Positions 8,612-18,053 are shown, counted from the first letter of the stretch. The stretch is DNA of 64,000 nt from Aestuariirhabdus sp. (GCA_030622755.1 JAUXFT010000005.1:1-64000); one strand, 5' to 3'. Notes: a model not told the origin generated them from the sequence alone. Translations and numbers: made by a program.

Positions 8612-9730
8612 TTACTGCTCTTCGTAGGGCAGATATTCGGTGATCTCAAGGTCGAAACCGGAGATCGCACTAAATTTAATGGGGGAGCTCAGCAGGCGCA
8701 TCTTGCCAATACCCATCTCCCGCAGTATTTGCGAGCCTGTACCCACCGTCTGGTATGAACCGCCACCATCGCGCGCAGGGGAACGCGACTGACCGGGATT
8801 GAAATAGGTCTCCAGGCTCGGCCCCATGCGCAAACTTTCATCGCTATTGAGTAATACCGCCACGCCACAACCTTCTTCGGCAATGCGCTTAAGTGAATTC
8901 TGTAACGACCAGCTGCCACTGCCCGCCACATGCGCTCCCAATAGATCACGTATGGTATCAGCCACGTGCACCCGCACCAAAGTCGCCTGATCTGCAGTCC
9001 AGCTGCCCATGCTCAGGGCGACATGCGACTGGCCATGCACGTTGTCCTTGAACAATGTCATGGTGAATTCACCATACTCGGTCACGAGTGGTTTGGCTTC
9101 AATTCGATCAACCGTTTTATCGTGCAAAATACGGTAATGAATCAGGTCAGCAATAGTGCCTATTTTCAAGTCGTGCTGCTGGGCGAATTGCTCCAGATCA
9201 GGACGACGAGCCATGGTGCCATCTTCATTCATGATCTCAACAATCGCCGCAGCCGGAGCCAGACCGGCAATTTTTGCCAGATCACAACCTGCCTCGGTAT
9301 GACCAGCACGGCTCAACACGCCGCCGGGCTGTGCCCGCAATGGAAAAATATGCCCCGGCTGGACAATATCCTGAGGCGTTGAACGAGGATCCACTGCGGC
9401 TTTAATGGTCACCGCACGATCTGCGGCTGAGATACCGGTGGTTACACCCTGTGCGGCTTCAATCGATACCGTAAAAGGCGTCGCAAACTGGGCGCCATTA
9501 TGGCCCTGGACCATAGCGGGCAATCCGAGAAAATCGCAACGATCTCCCGTCAGGGTTAAACAGATAAGCCCGCGGGCCTTGCTCGCCATGAAGTTAACGT
9601 GCTCAGCCGTCACTTTTTCCGCAGCGATGATCAGATCACCTTCGTTTTCCCGATCTTCATCGTCCATCAGAATTACCAGTTTACCCTGGCGCATATCTTC
9701 AATTATCTCTTCGCTACTGTTGAGTTTCAT
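8612..9730 (-). CDS. ribB: 3,4-dihydroxy-2-butanone 4-phosphate synthase with degenerate GTP cyclohydrolase II-like domain
   Basis: About 372 residues from MKLNSSEEI (the track ORF starts 13 codons earlier at a GTG). The N-terminal 200 residues are a complete RibB domain: the acidic metal-binding loop is DDEDRENEGDLI and the catalytic region includes HTEAGCDLAKIAGL. It converts ribulose 5-phosphate to dihydroxybutanone phosphate plus formate. The C-terminal half aligns with RibA, but where true RibA has HSECLTGD...CDCG it reads VHVADTIRDLLGAHV with no zinc cysteines. That half is therefore very probably inactive as a cyclohydrolase. Such RibBX-type fusions are known in proteobacteria. The intact RibA is at 4.8 kb. 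Confidence 0.92.
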   Translation of the reverse strand: MKLNSSEEIIEDMRQGKLVILMDDEDRENEGDLIIAAEKVTAEHVNFMASKARGLICLTLTGDRCDFLGLPAMVQGHNGAQFATPFTVSIEAAQGVTTGISAADRAVTIKAAVDPRSTPQDIVQPGHIFPLRAQPGGVLSRAGHTEAGCDLAKIAGLAPAAAIVEIMNEDGTMARRPDLEQFAQQHDLKIGTIADLIHYRILHDKTVDRIEAKPLVTEYGEFTMTLFKDNVHGQSHVALSMGSWTADQATLVRVHVADTIRDLLGAHVAGSGSWSLQNSLKRIAEEGCGVAVLLNSDESLRMGPSLETYFNPGQSRSPARDGGGSYQTVGTGSQILREMGIGKMRLLSSPIKFSAISGFDLEITEYLPYEEQ

Positions 9731-9755
9731 AAACGGTTGACTCGTCAGTGAATGA

Positions 9756-10424
9756 TTAGCGAGAGCCACGACCTAAAAAGCCATGCTCCGCCAGAAATGT
9801 TTTGCTAAGACTGCCATTTTCAACAACGGCATCTTGCGTTGAGATCAGGCGTTCCAGATATCGGGCAACCAGATCAACCTCAAGGTTAACCCGGCTACCT
9901 GAGCGATATTGTTTGATGATCGTATGCTCAGCAGTATGAGGAACGATGTTGAGTTCAAAACAACGATCTTCCAGCGCATTTACCGTGAGACTTACACCAT
10001 CAACGGTAATCGAACCTTTATTTGCGATGTAACGTGTCAGCTCTGCCGGAGCTTCAATACGGTAACGATAACTTCTTCCTTCATCCCGAATCGCTATAAC
10101 AGTGCCAACACCATCAACGTGGCCGCTGACCATATGACCGCCAAAGCGGCTATTAGCCAGCATCGCCTTTTCCAGGTTTACCGCAGCACCCAGGGATAAC
10201 TCTCCTAAGGATGAACTGTTCAATGTCTCCCGGGAGACATCCGCCCAATATCCATGAGAGGTTAAGCCGGTAACCGTCAGACACACACCATTAGTGGCGA
10301 TAGAATCGCCCAGTTTAACATCATCAAGGCTGAGGGTACCGCTATCAATCCGCATGCGCAGATCGCCGCCTTTTTCCTGAAGCCGGGCAATCGTGCCTAC
10401 CGCCTCGATTATACCTGTAAACAT
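9756..10424 (-). CDS. ribC: Riboflavin synthase alpha subunit
   Basis: 222 residues from MFTGIIEAVGTI, the nearly invariant N-terminus of the enzyme (also called ribE); the track ORF is too long by 17 codons and would run into ribD. It dismutates two lumazines to riboflavin plus the ribitylaminouracil precursor. Two tandem lumazine-binding barrels are visible: the first includes GDSIATNGVCLTVTGL and MLANSRFGGHMVSGHVDGVG, and the second NKGSITVDGVSLTVNAL. The start codon shares one base with the ribD stop (TGATG), indicating coupling. Confidence 0.96.
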   Translation of the reverse strand: MFTGIIEAVGTIARLQEKGGDLRMRIDSGTLSLDDVKLGDSIATNGVCLTVTGLTSHGYWADVSRETLNSSSLGELSLGAAVNLEKAMLANSRFGGHMVSGHVDGVGTVIAIRDEGRSYRYRIEAPAELTRYIANKGSITVDGVSLTVNALEDRCFELNIVPHTAEHTIIKQYRSGSRVNLEVDLVARYLERLISTQDAVVENGSLSKTFLAEHGFLGRGSR

Positions 10425-11572
10425 CAGTTTCCTCTTGCCCCGACAGTGCGTTCTGGCAGTGCGGTAATGCGCCAATCTTTACCCACCGCCCTCACATCCA
10501 CTATTTCCAGGCCACGCTTTTGCGCCATGGTATCCAGTGGCAACCACAGCAATGGCCGAGCATTACTCCCCATAATCAACGGCGCCATATAAACCACCAG
10601 CTCATCTATGAGATCGGCTTCCAGAGCCGCTCCAGCCAGCGTTGCGCCTGCTTCGAGCAGCACTTCATTGCATTCACGCCGTGCTAACTCATCGAGTACC
10701 GTGGCCAGGCAAACCCGACCATCAACCGCCGGCAGTTCAATCACTTCTGTACATTCACGCGCCTCTGCCAGGCGAGATTCATCAACACCCTGAGCGCATA
10801 CCAGCAGCGTCGGCGCACCGTCTTGCAACACTCTTGATGCGAGCGGTGTTTGCAACCCAGAGTCTAGCACTACCCGTAGGGGTGGCTTGTCACACGCTGC
10901 CTGAGCGTCGGCTATTGTCAATTCATTCTCACGCAGGGTTAGCGCTGAATCGTCAGCCAAAATAGAACCGACACCGGTAATTACCGCCGAACTTCGCGCC
11001 CTTAAACGCTGCACATCACTGCGTGCATCCGGTCCGGTAATCCACTGACTTTCACCCGAAGCCATCGCAGTTCGCCCATCAACACTCATGGCCAGCTTGC
11101 AGCGCACATAAGGTCTCTGTAGCAGCATTCTCTTGATAAAGCCGGGATTGAGGGCTCGCGCTTCGGATTCCAATAAACCACAGCCAACTTCTATACCCGC
11201 AGCTTTTAGGCGTTCAATTCCCCGCCCTGCCACTTCTGGATTAGGATCTTCCATTGCCATCCAAACACGACTGACGCCAGCCGCAATCAACGCATCACAA
11301 CAGGGTGGGGTGCGCCCATAATGGCTACAAGGTTCCAGCGTGACATATGCCGTACAACCGGTAACCGGCTCACTGGCGGCAGCCAACGCATTTATTTCAG
11401 CATGAGGTTCACCTGCCCGCTGATGCCATCCCTCGCCAATTACCCGCCCATCACGACTCAACACGCAGCCAACTCGAGGATTCGGTGCGGTGGTATACAA
11501 CCCACGCTCGGCCAGACGCAACGCACGCGCCATCAACTCTGCATCAATGGCGGTTGAGGTTAAATCAGACAT
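10424..11572 (-). CDS. ribD: Bifunctional riboflavin deaminase/reductase RibD
   Basis: 382 residues. The N-terminal cytidine-deaminase-like domain carries the zinc motif HAEINAL followed by PCSHYGRTPPC. It deaminates the pyrimidine formed by RibA. The C-terminal DHFR-like domain reduces the ribosyl group to ribityl using NADPH; RPYVRCKLAMSVDGRTAMASGESQWITG and the LLEAGATLAGAAL segment are typical. It follows nrdR after 29 bp and overlaps the riboflavin synthase gene by 1 bp, heading the rib-nusB-thiL-pgpA run. Confidence 0.96.
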   Translation of the reverse strand: MSDLTSTAIDAELMARALRLAERGLYTTAPNPRVGCVLSRDGRVIGEGWHQRAGEPHAEINALAAASEPVTGCTAYVTLEPCSHYGRTPPCCDALIAAGVSRVWMAMEDPNPEVAGRGIERLKAAGIEVGCGLLESEARALNPGFIKRMLLQRPYVRCKLAMSVDGRTAMASGESQWITGPDARSDVQRLRARSSAVITGVGSILADDSALTLRENELTIADAQAACDKPPLRVVLDSGLQTPLASRVLQDGAPTLLVCAQGVDESRLAEARECTEVIELPAVDGRVCLATVLDELARRECNEVLLEAGATLAGAALEADLIDELVVYMAPLIMGSNARPLLWLPLDTMAQKRGLEIVDVRAVGKDWRITALPERTVGARGN

Positions 11573-11601
11573 AGTGACATTCCTGGACCTGAGCCGGGTA
11601 A

Positions 11602-12066
11602 CTACTCCGGACGCGGTTCTTTCTCAAGACGATCGATCTCTTCACGGAACTCATTAAGATCCTGGAAGCGACGATATACGGAAGCAAAACGAATGTAGGC
11701 TACCTCATCAAGGCGTTGCAACTCACTCATTACCATCTCGCCAACATCCCGCGACTTGATCTCGCGCTCACCGGTCGCTTGCAGTTGATGCTTAAGACGG
11801 TTGATCGACTCTTCAATACGCTCGACACTGACCGGCCGCTTTTCCAAAGATCGCAATATACCAGCGCGCAGCTTCTGATCATCAAAAGGTACCCGGCTAC
11901 CATCTTGCTTAATCAAGCGAGGCATCATCAATTCGGCACTTTCATAGGTGGTAAAACGCTCTGAACAAGAAAGGCATTCTCGGCGCCGGCGCACCTGACC
12001 ACCTTCGGCTACCAGGCGGGAATCTATCACCCTGGTATCGTGAGCGTTACAGAAAGGACAATGCAT
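11602..12066 (-). CDS. nrdR: Transcriptional repressor NrdR
   Basis: 154 residues, the family length. An N-terminal zinc ribbon ([17 protein letters not shown] ... [16 protein letters not shown]) binds NrdR boxes upstream of ribonucleotide reductase genes. The following ATP-cone domain (about residues 49-139) senses ATP/dATP. It begins the minus-strand transcription run into ribD; the nrdR-ribD association is common in gammaproteobacteria. No ribonucleotide reductase gene is in the window. Confidence 0.97.
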   Translation of the reverse strand: MHCPFCNAHDTRVIDSRLVAEGGQVRRRRECLSCSERFTTYESAELMMPRLIKQDGSRVPFDDQKLRAGILRSLEKRPVSVERIEESINRLKHQLQATGEREIKSRDVGEMVMSELQRLDEVAYIRFASVYRRFQDLNEFREEIDRLEKEPRPE

Positions 12067-12187
12067 GATGAAAAAGCCTGGAAAGTAAAGAACGGATGGA
12101 TAACCAGTACGGTCTATCTGGCAGTAAAGTCTACTGCCTTACCCTCTAAAAACAAGTAAAAAGGCGGCAAGGCAGGCGCTTTAAAGA

Positions 12188-12229
12188 CCAAAAACGACGA
12201 AACCCCCTGCAGCTTCAAATTACAGGGGG
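12188..12229 (-). terminator. Rho-independent terminator of glyA
   Basis: On the minus strand, 22 bp beyond the glyA stop, CCCCCTG and CAGGGGG form a perfect 7-bp GC stem with a 13-nt loop, followed by TTTCGTCGTTTTTGG. This is the clearest intrinsic terminator in the window, and it separates glyA from nrdR-rib. Confidence 0.88.
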
Positions 12230-12250
12230 CTTCCCACGATACTGCTAGTC

Positions 12251-13507
12251 TTAATTACCGTAGACAGGCAGTCGTGCGCAGATCTCCAGCACTTTGGATT
12301 TAACTTCATTAATCACCGCTTCGTTATCGATATCATCGAGAACATCGCACATCCAACCAGCAAGATTTGCTGAATCCTGCTGGTTAAAACCACGGCGGGT
12401 AATGGCAGGAGCACCAATACGCAGACCACTGGTCACAAACGGTGAGCGAGGGTCGTTAGGCACGGCATTTTTGTTGACCGTAATATTTGCCTTACCCAGT
12501 GCGGCTTCGGCGTCTTTACCGGTATATTCCTTGCCGATCAGATCCATCAGAAACAGGTGATCATCGGTTCCACCGGATACGATCTTGATGCCTCTTTCGA
12601 GCAATACAGTAGCCATCGCCTGGGCATTTTTTACTACCTGTGTCTGGTACGCCTTGTACTCAGGCTCCATCGCTTCTTTAAAACAAACTGCCTTAGCGGC
12701 AACGACGTGACACAAAGGACCACCCTGACTCTCAGGGAAGACAGCAAAGTTCAGCTTTTTCTGGATCGCTTCATCATCGTTAGCAAGGATAAAACCGCCA
12801 CGTGGACCGCCCAATGTTTTATGCGTGGTAGAAGTAACCACATCCGCAATACCGACTGGACTAGGGTATACACCTGCCGCAATGAGGCCCGCAACGTGAG
12901 CCATGTCAACCATCAGGAAAGCATCCACCTGATCCGCTATATCGCGGAAACGCTGCCAGTCCACCACCCGGGAATAGGCAGAAAAACCTGCAACGATCAT
13001 GCGGGGCTTATGTTCAAGCGCCAGACGCTCTACTTCGTCATAATCGATTTCACCCGTTTCGGCATTCAATCCATACTGCACCGCATTATAGATACGGCCG
13101 GAAAAACTCACACTGGCACCGTGAGTCAAATGCCCACCGTGCGCCAGGCTCATACCCAATACGGTATCACCTGGTGAACACAGCGCCATATAAACTGCGG
13201 CATTGGCCTGAGAGCCGGAGTGCGGCTGCACATTAGCGTAGACGGCACCAAACAGCTGCTTTGCGCGATCAATCGCCAACTGTTCCACCACGTCTACGTG
13301 CTCGCAACCACCGTAATAACGCTTGCCGGGGTAGCCTTCGGCATACTTGTTGGTCAACGCACTGCCTTGCGCCTCCATCACCCGAGGGCTGGTGTAATTT
13401 TCTGATGCAATCAGTTCAATGTGCTCTTGCTGGCGAACTTCCTCGGCTTGCATGGCATTCCAAAGCGCATCGTCATACCCGGCAATAGTCATATCTTTCG
13501 TAAACAT
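12251..13507 (-). CDS. glyA: Serine hydroxymethyltransferase
   Basis: 418 residues from the ATG of [17 protein letters not shown] lies just upstream of it; the track ORF starts 6 codons earlier at a TTG. It interconverts serine plus tetrahydrofolate with glycine plus methylene-THF, the main one-carbon source. The PLP lysine is in the signature [15 protein letters not shown]. Other landmarks are [34 protein letters not shown] and the C-terminal [16 protein letters not shown]. It is monocistronic, with its own terminator and a 13-bp repeat in the upstream region. Confidence 0.97.
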   Translation of the reverse strand: MFTKDMTIAGYDDALWNAMQAEEVRQQEHIELIASENYTSPRVMEAQGSALTNKYAEGYPGKRYYGGCEHVDVVEQLAIDRAKQLFGAVYANVQPHSGSQANAAVYMALCSPGDTVLGMSLAHGGHLTHGASVSFSGRIYNAVQYGLNAETGEIDYDEVERLALEHKPRMIVAGFSAYSRVVDWQRFRDIADQVDAFLMVDMAHVAGLIAAGVYPSPVGIADVVTSTTHKTLGGPRGGFILANDDEAIQKKLNFAVFPESQGGPLCHVVAAKAVCFKEAMEPEYKAYQTQVVKNAQAMATVLLERGIKIVSGGTDDHLFLMDLIGKEYTGKDAEAALGKANITVNKNAVPNDPRSPFVTSGLRIGAPAITRRGFNQQDSANLAGWMCDVLDDIDNEAVINEVKSKVLEICARLPVYGN

Positions 13508-13539
13508 GGCAACCTCTATTGGCAAAGAACATCATCGAA

Positions 13540-13578
13540 ATTTTGGGCGCTGATTTTGGGCGCTGATTTTGGGCGCTG
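13540..13578. repeat. 13-bp direct repeat, three perfect copies, upstream of glyA
   Basis: ATTTTGGGCGCTG occurs three times head to tail without mismatch, with a few bases of a fourth copy. It lies 33 bp upstream of the glyA start codon, in the leader or promoter region, and the copy number could alter expression or spacing. No known regulator motif is recognised. Confidence 0.95.
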
Positions 13579-13780
13579 ATTGTACAGCATGCCCGGATCT
13601 TAGGCATCCCCCTTTATTTCAAGGTATTCAGTTCAAGGTTTTCATTACAGAATTCAACCATCGGCTTATGGCTGTTTCGCTCAGAATTTTTGCCAAAATT
13701 GTGGCCAAATCAGACAAATAGCCACTTTCCCCGATTAAACATCCACAACAAAACCAATAGCAGGAAGAGACGACACTGAA

Positions 13781-13809
13781 TTGCTATCATTCAGCGACTT
13801 AGGTATGTT
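13781..13809 (+). promoter_or_regulatory. Candidate sigma-70 promoter for ettA
   Basis: TTGCTA and TATGTT are separated by 17 bp, with the -10 element 39 bp upstream of the ettA start codon. The elements are only moderately close to consensus. Confidence 0.35.
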
Positions 13810-13848
13810 GCGCGCAACTGCACAACTCTGAATCCTGGTAGGCAATCG

Positions 13849-15510
13849 ATGGCTCAATACGTTTATACGATGAATCGAGTGGGCAAAGTGGTCCCCCCGA
13901 AGCGTCAAATACTAAAAGACATATCCCTCTCTTTCTTCCCTGGCGCCAAGATCGGCGTTCTGGGTTTGAACGGTTCCGGTAAATCTACCCTGCTGCGCAT
14001 AATGGCGGGGGTTGATACCGAAATTGAAGGGGAAGCACGCCCGCAACCCGGCATCAATGTCGGCTATTTACCGCAGGAGCCTGTGCTGGATCCGCAAAAA
14101 AATGTTCGGCAGATTGTGGAAGAAGCGCTCTCCGAAATCTCTGATGCCCAGGCACGTCTTGATGAAGTCTACGCCGCCTATGCCGAGCCGGATGCGGATT
14201 TCGACGCGCTGGCAGCCGAGCAAGGCCGATTGGAAAACATTATTCAGGCTGCCGACGCCCACAATATGGAGCGTAAGCTGGAAGTCGCAGCCGACGCCCT
14301 GCGCCTGCCCGAATGGGATGCCATGGTCGACACCCTCTCCGGTGGTGAAAAGCGCCGGGTAGCCCTCTGCCGCTTGCTATTATCCAGCCCGGATATGTTA
14401 TTGCTGGATGAGCCGACCAACCACCTTGATGCGGAAAGTGTGGGCTGGCTGGAGCGCTTCCTGCACGAATACCCTGGCACCGTGGTCGCCATTACCCACG
14501 ACCGTTACTTCCTCGACAACGCCGCCAGCTGGATTCTCGAGCTGGACCGCGGCTATGGTATTCCTTTCGAAGGCAACTACTCCGCATGGCTACAAGCCAA
14601 GGAAGATCGCCTGATAAGAGAAGAAAAACAGCATCAGGCCCGCGAAAAAACCATTCGCCACGAGCTCGAATGGGTTCGCTCCAACGCCAAGGGTCGCCAA
14701 TCGAAAAGCAAGGCTCGACTGGCTCGCTTCGAAGAGATGAGTTCACAGGATTACCAGAGCCGTAACGAAACCAACGAGATCTACATTCCACCCGGACCCC
14801 GTCTGGGCGATAAAGTTATCGACTTCGAGGGTGTCAACAAAGCTTTTGGTGATCGACTGCTCATTGAAAACCTTAGCTTCTCGATTCCCAAAGGAGCGAT
14901 TGTCGGCGTAATCGGCGGCAACGGCGCGGGTAAATCAACCCTGTTCAAGATGATCATCGGCACCGAGCAACCCGACAGCGGCACGATTTCTGTTGGAGAA
15001 ACCGTCAAACTGGCCTTCGTCGATCAAAGTCGCGATTCACTGAATGGTGACAACACTGTATGGCAGGAGATCTCGGAAGGTCAGGATATTCTGCGCATTA
15101 ATAGTTATGAGACATCCTCACGATCCTACGCAGGGCGTTTTAACTTCAAAGGCAGCGACCAACAGAAATTTGTTAAAGACCTGTCTGGCGGTGAACGTGG
15201 TAGATTGCATCTGGCCAACACCCTGAAACAAGGCGCTAACGTACTACTACTGGACGAACCCAGTAACGATCTCGATGTCGAAACCCTGCGAGCCCTGGAA
15301 GAAGCCCTGTTGGAATTCCCCGGCTGCGCCATCGTGATCTCGCACGATCGCTGGTTCCTTGATCGTATTACAACACATATTCTCGCCTACGAAGGAGACT
15401 CACAAGTCAGCTTCTTTGCCGGAAACTACAGCGAATACGAAGCAGACCGTAAAGCCAGACTGGGAGAGGACGCCCAACCCAAGCGCGTGAAATACAAGCG
15501 TCTCGTGTAA
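13849..15510 (+). CDS. ettA: Energy-dependent translational throttle protein EttA (ABC-F ATPase)
   Basis: 553 residues, as in E. coli EttA. It is a cytoplasmic ABC-F protein that binds the ribosomal E site and gates the first peptide bond according to ATP/ADP ratio. Two ABC cassettes are present: Walker A GLNGSGKST and GGNGAGKST, signatures LSGGEKRR and LSGGERGR, and Walker B LLLDEPTNHLD and LLLDEPSNDLD. Between them the linker region RSNAKGRQSKSKARLARFEEM is EttA-like. The N-terminus MAQYVYTMNRVGKVVPPKRQILKDISLSF is diagnostic. A GGTAGG ribosome site precedes the ATG. Confidence 0.96.
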   Translation: MAQYVYTMNRVGKVVPPKRQILKDISLSFFPGAKIGVLGLNGSGKSTLLRIMAGVDTEIEGEARPQPGINVGYLPQEPVLDPQKNVRQIVEEALSEISDAQARLDEVYAAYAEPDADFDALAAEQGRLENIIQAADAHNMERKLEVAADALRLPEWDAMVDTLSGGEKRRVALCRLLLSSPDMLLLDEPTNHLDAESVGWLERFLHEYPGTVVAITHDRYFLDNAASWILELDRGYGIPFEGNYSAWLQAKEDRLIREEKQHQAREKTIRHELEWVRSNAKGRQSKSKARLARFEEMSSQDYQSRNETNEIYIPPGPRLGDKVIDFEGVNKAFGDRLLIENLSFSIPKGAIVGVIGGNGAGKSTLFKMIIGTEQPDSGTISVGETVKLAFVDQSRDSLNGDNTVWQEISEGQDILRINSYETSSRSYAGRFNFKGSDQQKFVKDLSGGERGRLHLANTLKQGANVLLLDEPSNDLDVETLRALEEALLEFPGCAIVISHDRWFLDRITTHILAYEGDSQVSFFAGNYSEYEADRKARLGEDAQPKRVKYKRLV

Positions 15511-15640
15511 ATTCCGGCACCGTTAGCTCGCAACGAAACCGGGAAGATCGCAGGACGACTACCCGGTTATTAATTGCACACCAGAATCCTCGATCTCTTA
15601 ATTCGAAAGGTTGTAACAAGACAGCTTAAGGGGTTTTGCA

Positions 15641-15745
15641 TTAATTAAAGTCTCTATTTTTAAGGAGCTTATGCTCAATCCCTTCAACCAAATCTCCATA
15701 CAGAACAGTTTCAATCGCTGCGCCAATGGCCAAATAAGTATTCAT
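15641..15745 (-). CDS. Possible small ORF of 34 codons
   Basis: ATG to TAA on the minus strand encodes MNTYLAIGAAIETVLYGDLV followed by EGIEHKLLKNRDFN. It is too short for the track. The amino-acid composition looks protein-like (an amphipathic helix with a basic tail). No ribosome site is evident and I recognise no family. It may be a small protein, the remnant of a longer gene, or chance. Confidence 0.2.
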   Translation of the reverse strand: MNTYLAIGAAIETVLYGDLVEGIEHKLLKNRDFN

Positions 15746-15809
15746 ATTAAGAGATTAACCATCTTGACCAGCGCTCCCCTAAATGATGCACTGATCAACA
15801 TTAGATAAG

Positions 15810-15841
15810 GTCAGGGCTAACGGGTTAGACTCAGCCCTGAC
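15810..15841 (+). terminator. 9-bp hairpin between ettA and radA
   Basis: GTCAGGGCT and AGCCCTGAC pair perfectly around a 14-nt loop about 37 bp before radA. There is no T-run, so it may be a leader structure of radA rather than a terminator of ettA. Confidence 0.35.
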
Positions 15842-15877
15842 ATTCATTCATAACCTACGCACCAGGTAATCGAATTC

Positions 15878-17251
15878 ATGGCAAAAGCGAAATCTCGCAA
15901 GGCATTCGTCTGTAATGACTGCGGCAGCGAATCTTCTAAGTGGCAAGGGCAATGCCCCGATTGCAAAGCCTGGAATACCTTTGCCGAAATCAAACTGGGC
16001 AGTGATGCTCCACACCTGGCGAACACAAAAACACCCAACGGCTTCGCTGGCAGCCTCAGTGACCCCCAGCTGTTATCTGAAGTCAATATCGCAGAAACCC
16101 CACGCTTTTCCAGCGGGATTTCCGAGTTTGACCGGGTACTGGGCGGCGGTTTTGTACCCGGCAGTGCGGTCCTCCTGGGCGGTCACCCCGGTGCTGGCAA
16201 GAGTACAATTCTGCTTCAGGTGCTCTGCCATATAGCGCAAACCATGCCGGCATTGTATGTTTCTGGCGAAGAATCGATGCAACAGATAGCCAGCCGCGCC
16301 CAGCGACTCGAACTCCCCAACGACCGGCTCAAAATGCTGGCCGAAACCAGTGCAGAGAATATCGTCGCCGTTGCTGAACAGGAAAAACCGGCCATCATCG
16401 TTATCGATTCCATCCAGGTGATGTATATGACTGGTATCGATTCTGCCCCAGGCGGGGTATCCCAGGTCCGGGAAAGCGCGGCTTACCTCACCCGCTTCGC
16501 CAAACAAACCAATACCGTGCTGTTAATTGTCGGCCACGTCACCAAGGATAATTCACTGGCAGGTCCGATGACACTGTCCCACATTATTGATACCCAGCTG
16601 ATGCTGGGCAACAGCGATGATTCCCGCTACCGCATGATGCGCGCCACCAAAAACCGCTTTGGTCAGGTCAACGAACTTGGCATCTTCGCCATGACGGAGC
16701 GCGGCCTGCGAGAAGTACGCAATCCTTCGGCCATTTTCCTGTCGCGCCATCAGGAACAAACACCGGGAAGCATTATCAATGTTTTGTGGGAAGGTACTCG
16801 CCCCCTGCTGGTTGAACTGCAGGCTCTGGTGGTTGATTCCCAATTAGGCAATCCTCGCCGCGTTACCGTGGGCCTCGACCAAAACCGCCTGGCCATGCTG
16901 CTCGCGGTGTTAACTCGCCACGGCGGTGTATTCACCAGTGACCAGGATGTTTTTGTCAACGTCGTCGGAGGCGTCCGAATCAGTGAAACCAGTGCAGATT
17001 TGCCGGTCATACTGGCCATTCTATCCAGTTTGCGCGATCGCCCCATCGACCAGCATCTGTTTGCCTTTGGCGAAGTGGGACTGTCCGGGGAAATTCGTCC
17101 CGTAGCTAATGGCCAGGAGCGCATTCAGGAAGCAGCCAAACACGGATTCAAGCAAGCTATTGTCCCCAAGGCTAACCTGCCCAGAGAGAAGATTTCCGGC
17201 ATCGAACTGTTTGGCGTCAGTAGCCTCAGTGAAGCGCTTGAAAAGATCTAG
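15878..17251 (+). CDS. radA: DNA repair protein RadA/Sms
   Basis: 457 residues. RadA is a hexameric DnaB-like helicase/ATPase that promotes branch migration in recombination. The N-terminal C4 zinc finger is VCNDCGSESSKWQGQCPDC. The RecA-like core has Walker A GGHPGAGKST and the RadA-specific KNRFG motif (ATKNRFGQVNE). The C-terminal third is the Lon-protease-like domain (GGVRISETSADLPVILAILSS and FGEVGLSGEIRPV). AGGTAA precedes the ATG. thiD follows after 10 bp. Confidence 0.97.
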   Translation: MAKAKSRKAFVCNDCGSESSKWQGQCPDCKAWNTFAEIKLGSDAPHLANTKTPNGFAGSLSDPQLLSEVNIAETPRFSSGISEFDRVLGGGFVPGSAVLLGGHPGAGKSTILLQVLCHIAQTMPALYVSGEESMQQIASRAQRLELPNDRLKMLAETSAENIVAVAEQEKPAIIVIDSIQVMYMTGIDSAPGGVSQVRESAAYLTRFAKQTNTVLLIVGHVTKDNSLAGPMTLSHIIDTQLMLGNSDDSRYRMMRATKNRFGQVNELGIFAMTERGLREVRNPSAIFLSRHQEQTPGSIINVLWEGTRPLLVELQALVVDSQLGNPRRVTVGLDQNRLAMLLAVLTRHGGVFTSDQDVFVNVVGGVRISETSADLPVILAILSSLRDRPIDQHLFAFGEVGLSGEIRPVANGQERIQEAAKHGFKQAIVPKANLPREKISGIELFGVSSLSEALEKI

Positions 17252-17261
17252 GGGGCACCCG

Positions 17262-18048
17262 ATGAACACTACCCGCCCTGCTGTAATTGTTTGTTTTTCA
17301 GGCCTGGATCCAACCGGTGGCGCGGGCATCAGTGCCGATATTGAAGCCATCAGCGCGCAGGGTGCAAAACAGCCACGGCGTTCAGTATCTGCAAGTAGCG
17401 GAGCCGAAACTTCTGGCCCATCAAGCCGAAGTATTACTGAACGATATCCGGCCTGATGCATTCAAATTAGGCGCTTTGGCTTCTGCCGAAGTGGTACAGG
17501 TGGTAGCGTCGGTCATCCGCCAATACCCGGACATACCCGTAGTATTGGACCCGGTACTGGCCGCCGGCGGTGGCGGAAAGCTCTCGCGCGATGGACTTAG
17601 CGAGGCAGTAATTGAAGAACTGTTACCACTCACCACTCTGTGTACCCCGAACACACTGGAGGTTGCCGAACTCGGCAATAGTCATACAGAAGAAGATGCG
17701 GTAGCGAAAATTTTACAACGCGGATGCCAGGCGGTTCTGCTCACTGGGAGCCATAGGGAGTCACATGGCATTCACCATCAACTGTATCAGGCGGGAGGTT
17801 TATGCAACGATTTTCGTTATGAGCGGCTCAAGCATGAGTATTACGGCAGCGGTTGCACACTGGCCTCGGCCCTTGCCGCTTTCCTCGCGCAAGACAATGA
17901 TTTGGTTACAGCTAGTGAGCAGGCCCTTAAATACTGTTTTGACAGCCTTGCGAGTGCTTACTTACTGGGTGGTGGGCAACATTTTCCTAATCGTATCTTT
18001 CCAGACAGACCCTTTTCAAATAGCACCTTTCCGAGCCATAAAAAGTAG
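17262..18048 (+). pseudogene. thiD: Hydroxymethylpyrimidine(-phosphate) kinase, internally deleted and frameshifted
   Basis: The N-terminus reads MNTTRPAVIVCFSGLDPTGG and AGISADIEAISAQGA in one frame. The rest (NSHGVQYLQVAEPKLLAHQA ... YGSGCTLASALAAFLA) is in a second frame that opens at about 17366-17369. Compared with normal ThiD, about a dozen residues carrying the conserved TAxTxQ segment, which lines the substrate pocket, are absent at the junction. The loss must be 3n+2 bp to explain the shift. Both halves are otherwise well conserved, so the lesion is recent or a sequence error. The intact enzyme would phosphorylate HMP/HMP-P for ThiE. The position radA-thiD-thiE-hemL is the usual one. 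Confidence 0.85.
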
Positions 18049-18053
18049 CCGAC

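Larger units (their letters stand above)
15511..15877. other. ettA-radA intergenic stretch
   Basis: 367 bp without a gene in the track. It contains a possible 34-codon minus-strand ORF (15641-15745) and a 9-bp perfect inverted repeat (15810-15841), each listed separately. No RNA gene was recognised. Confidence 0.5.

Noticed and set aside
17109-17456. 115-aa ORF at the end of radA
   Set aside because: It is out of frame with radA and becomes the first half of the broken thiD only from 17262; not a separate gene.
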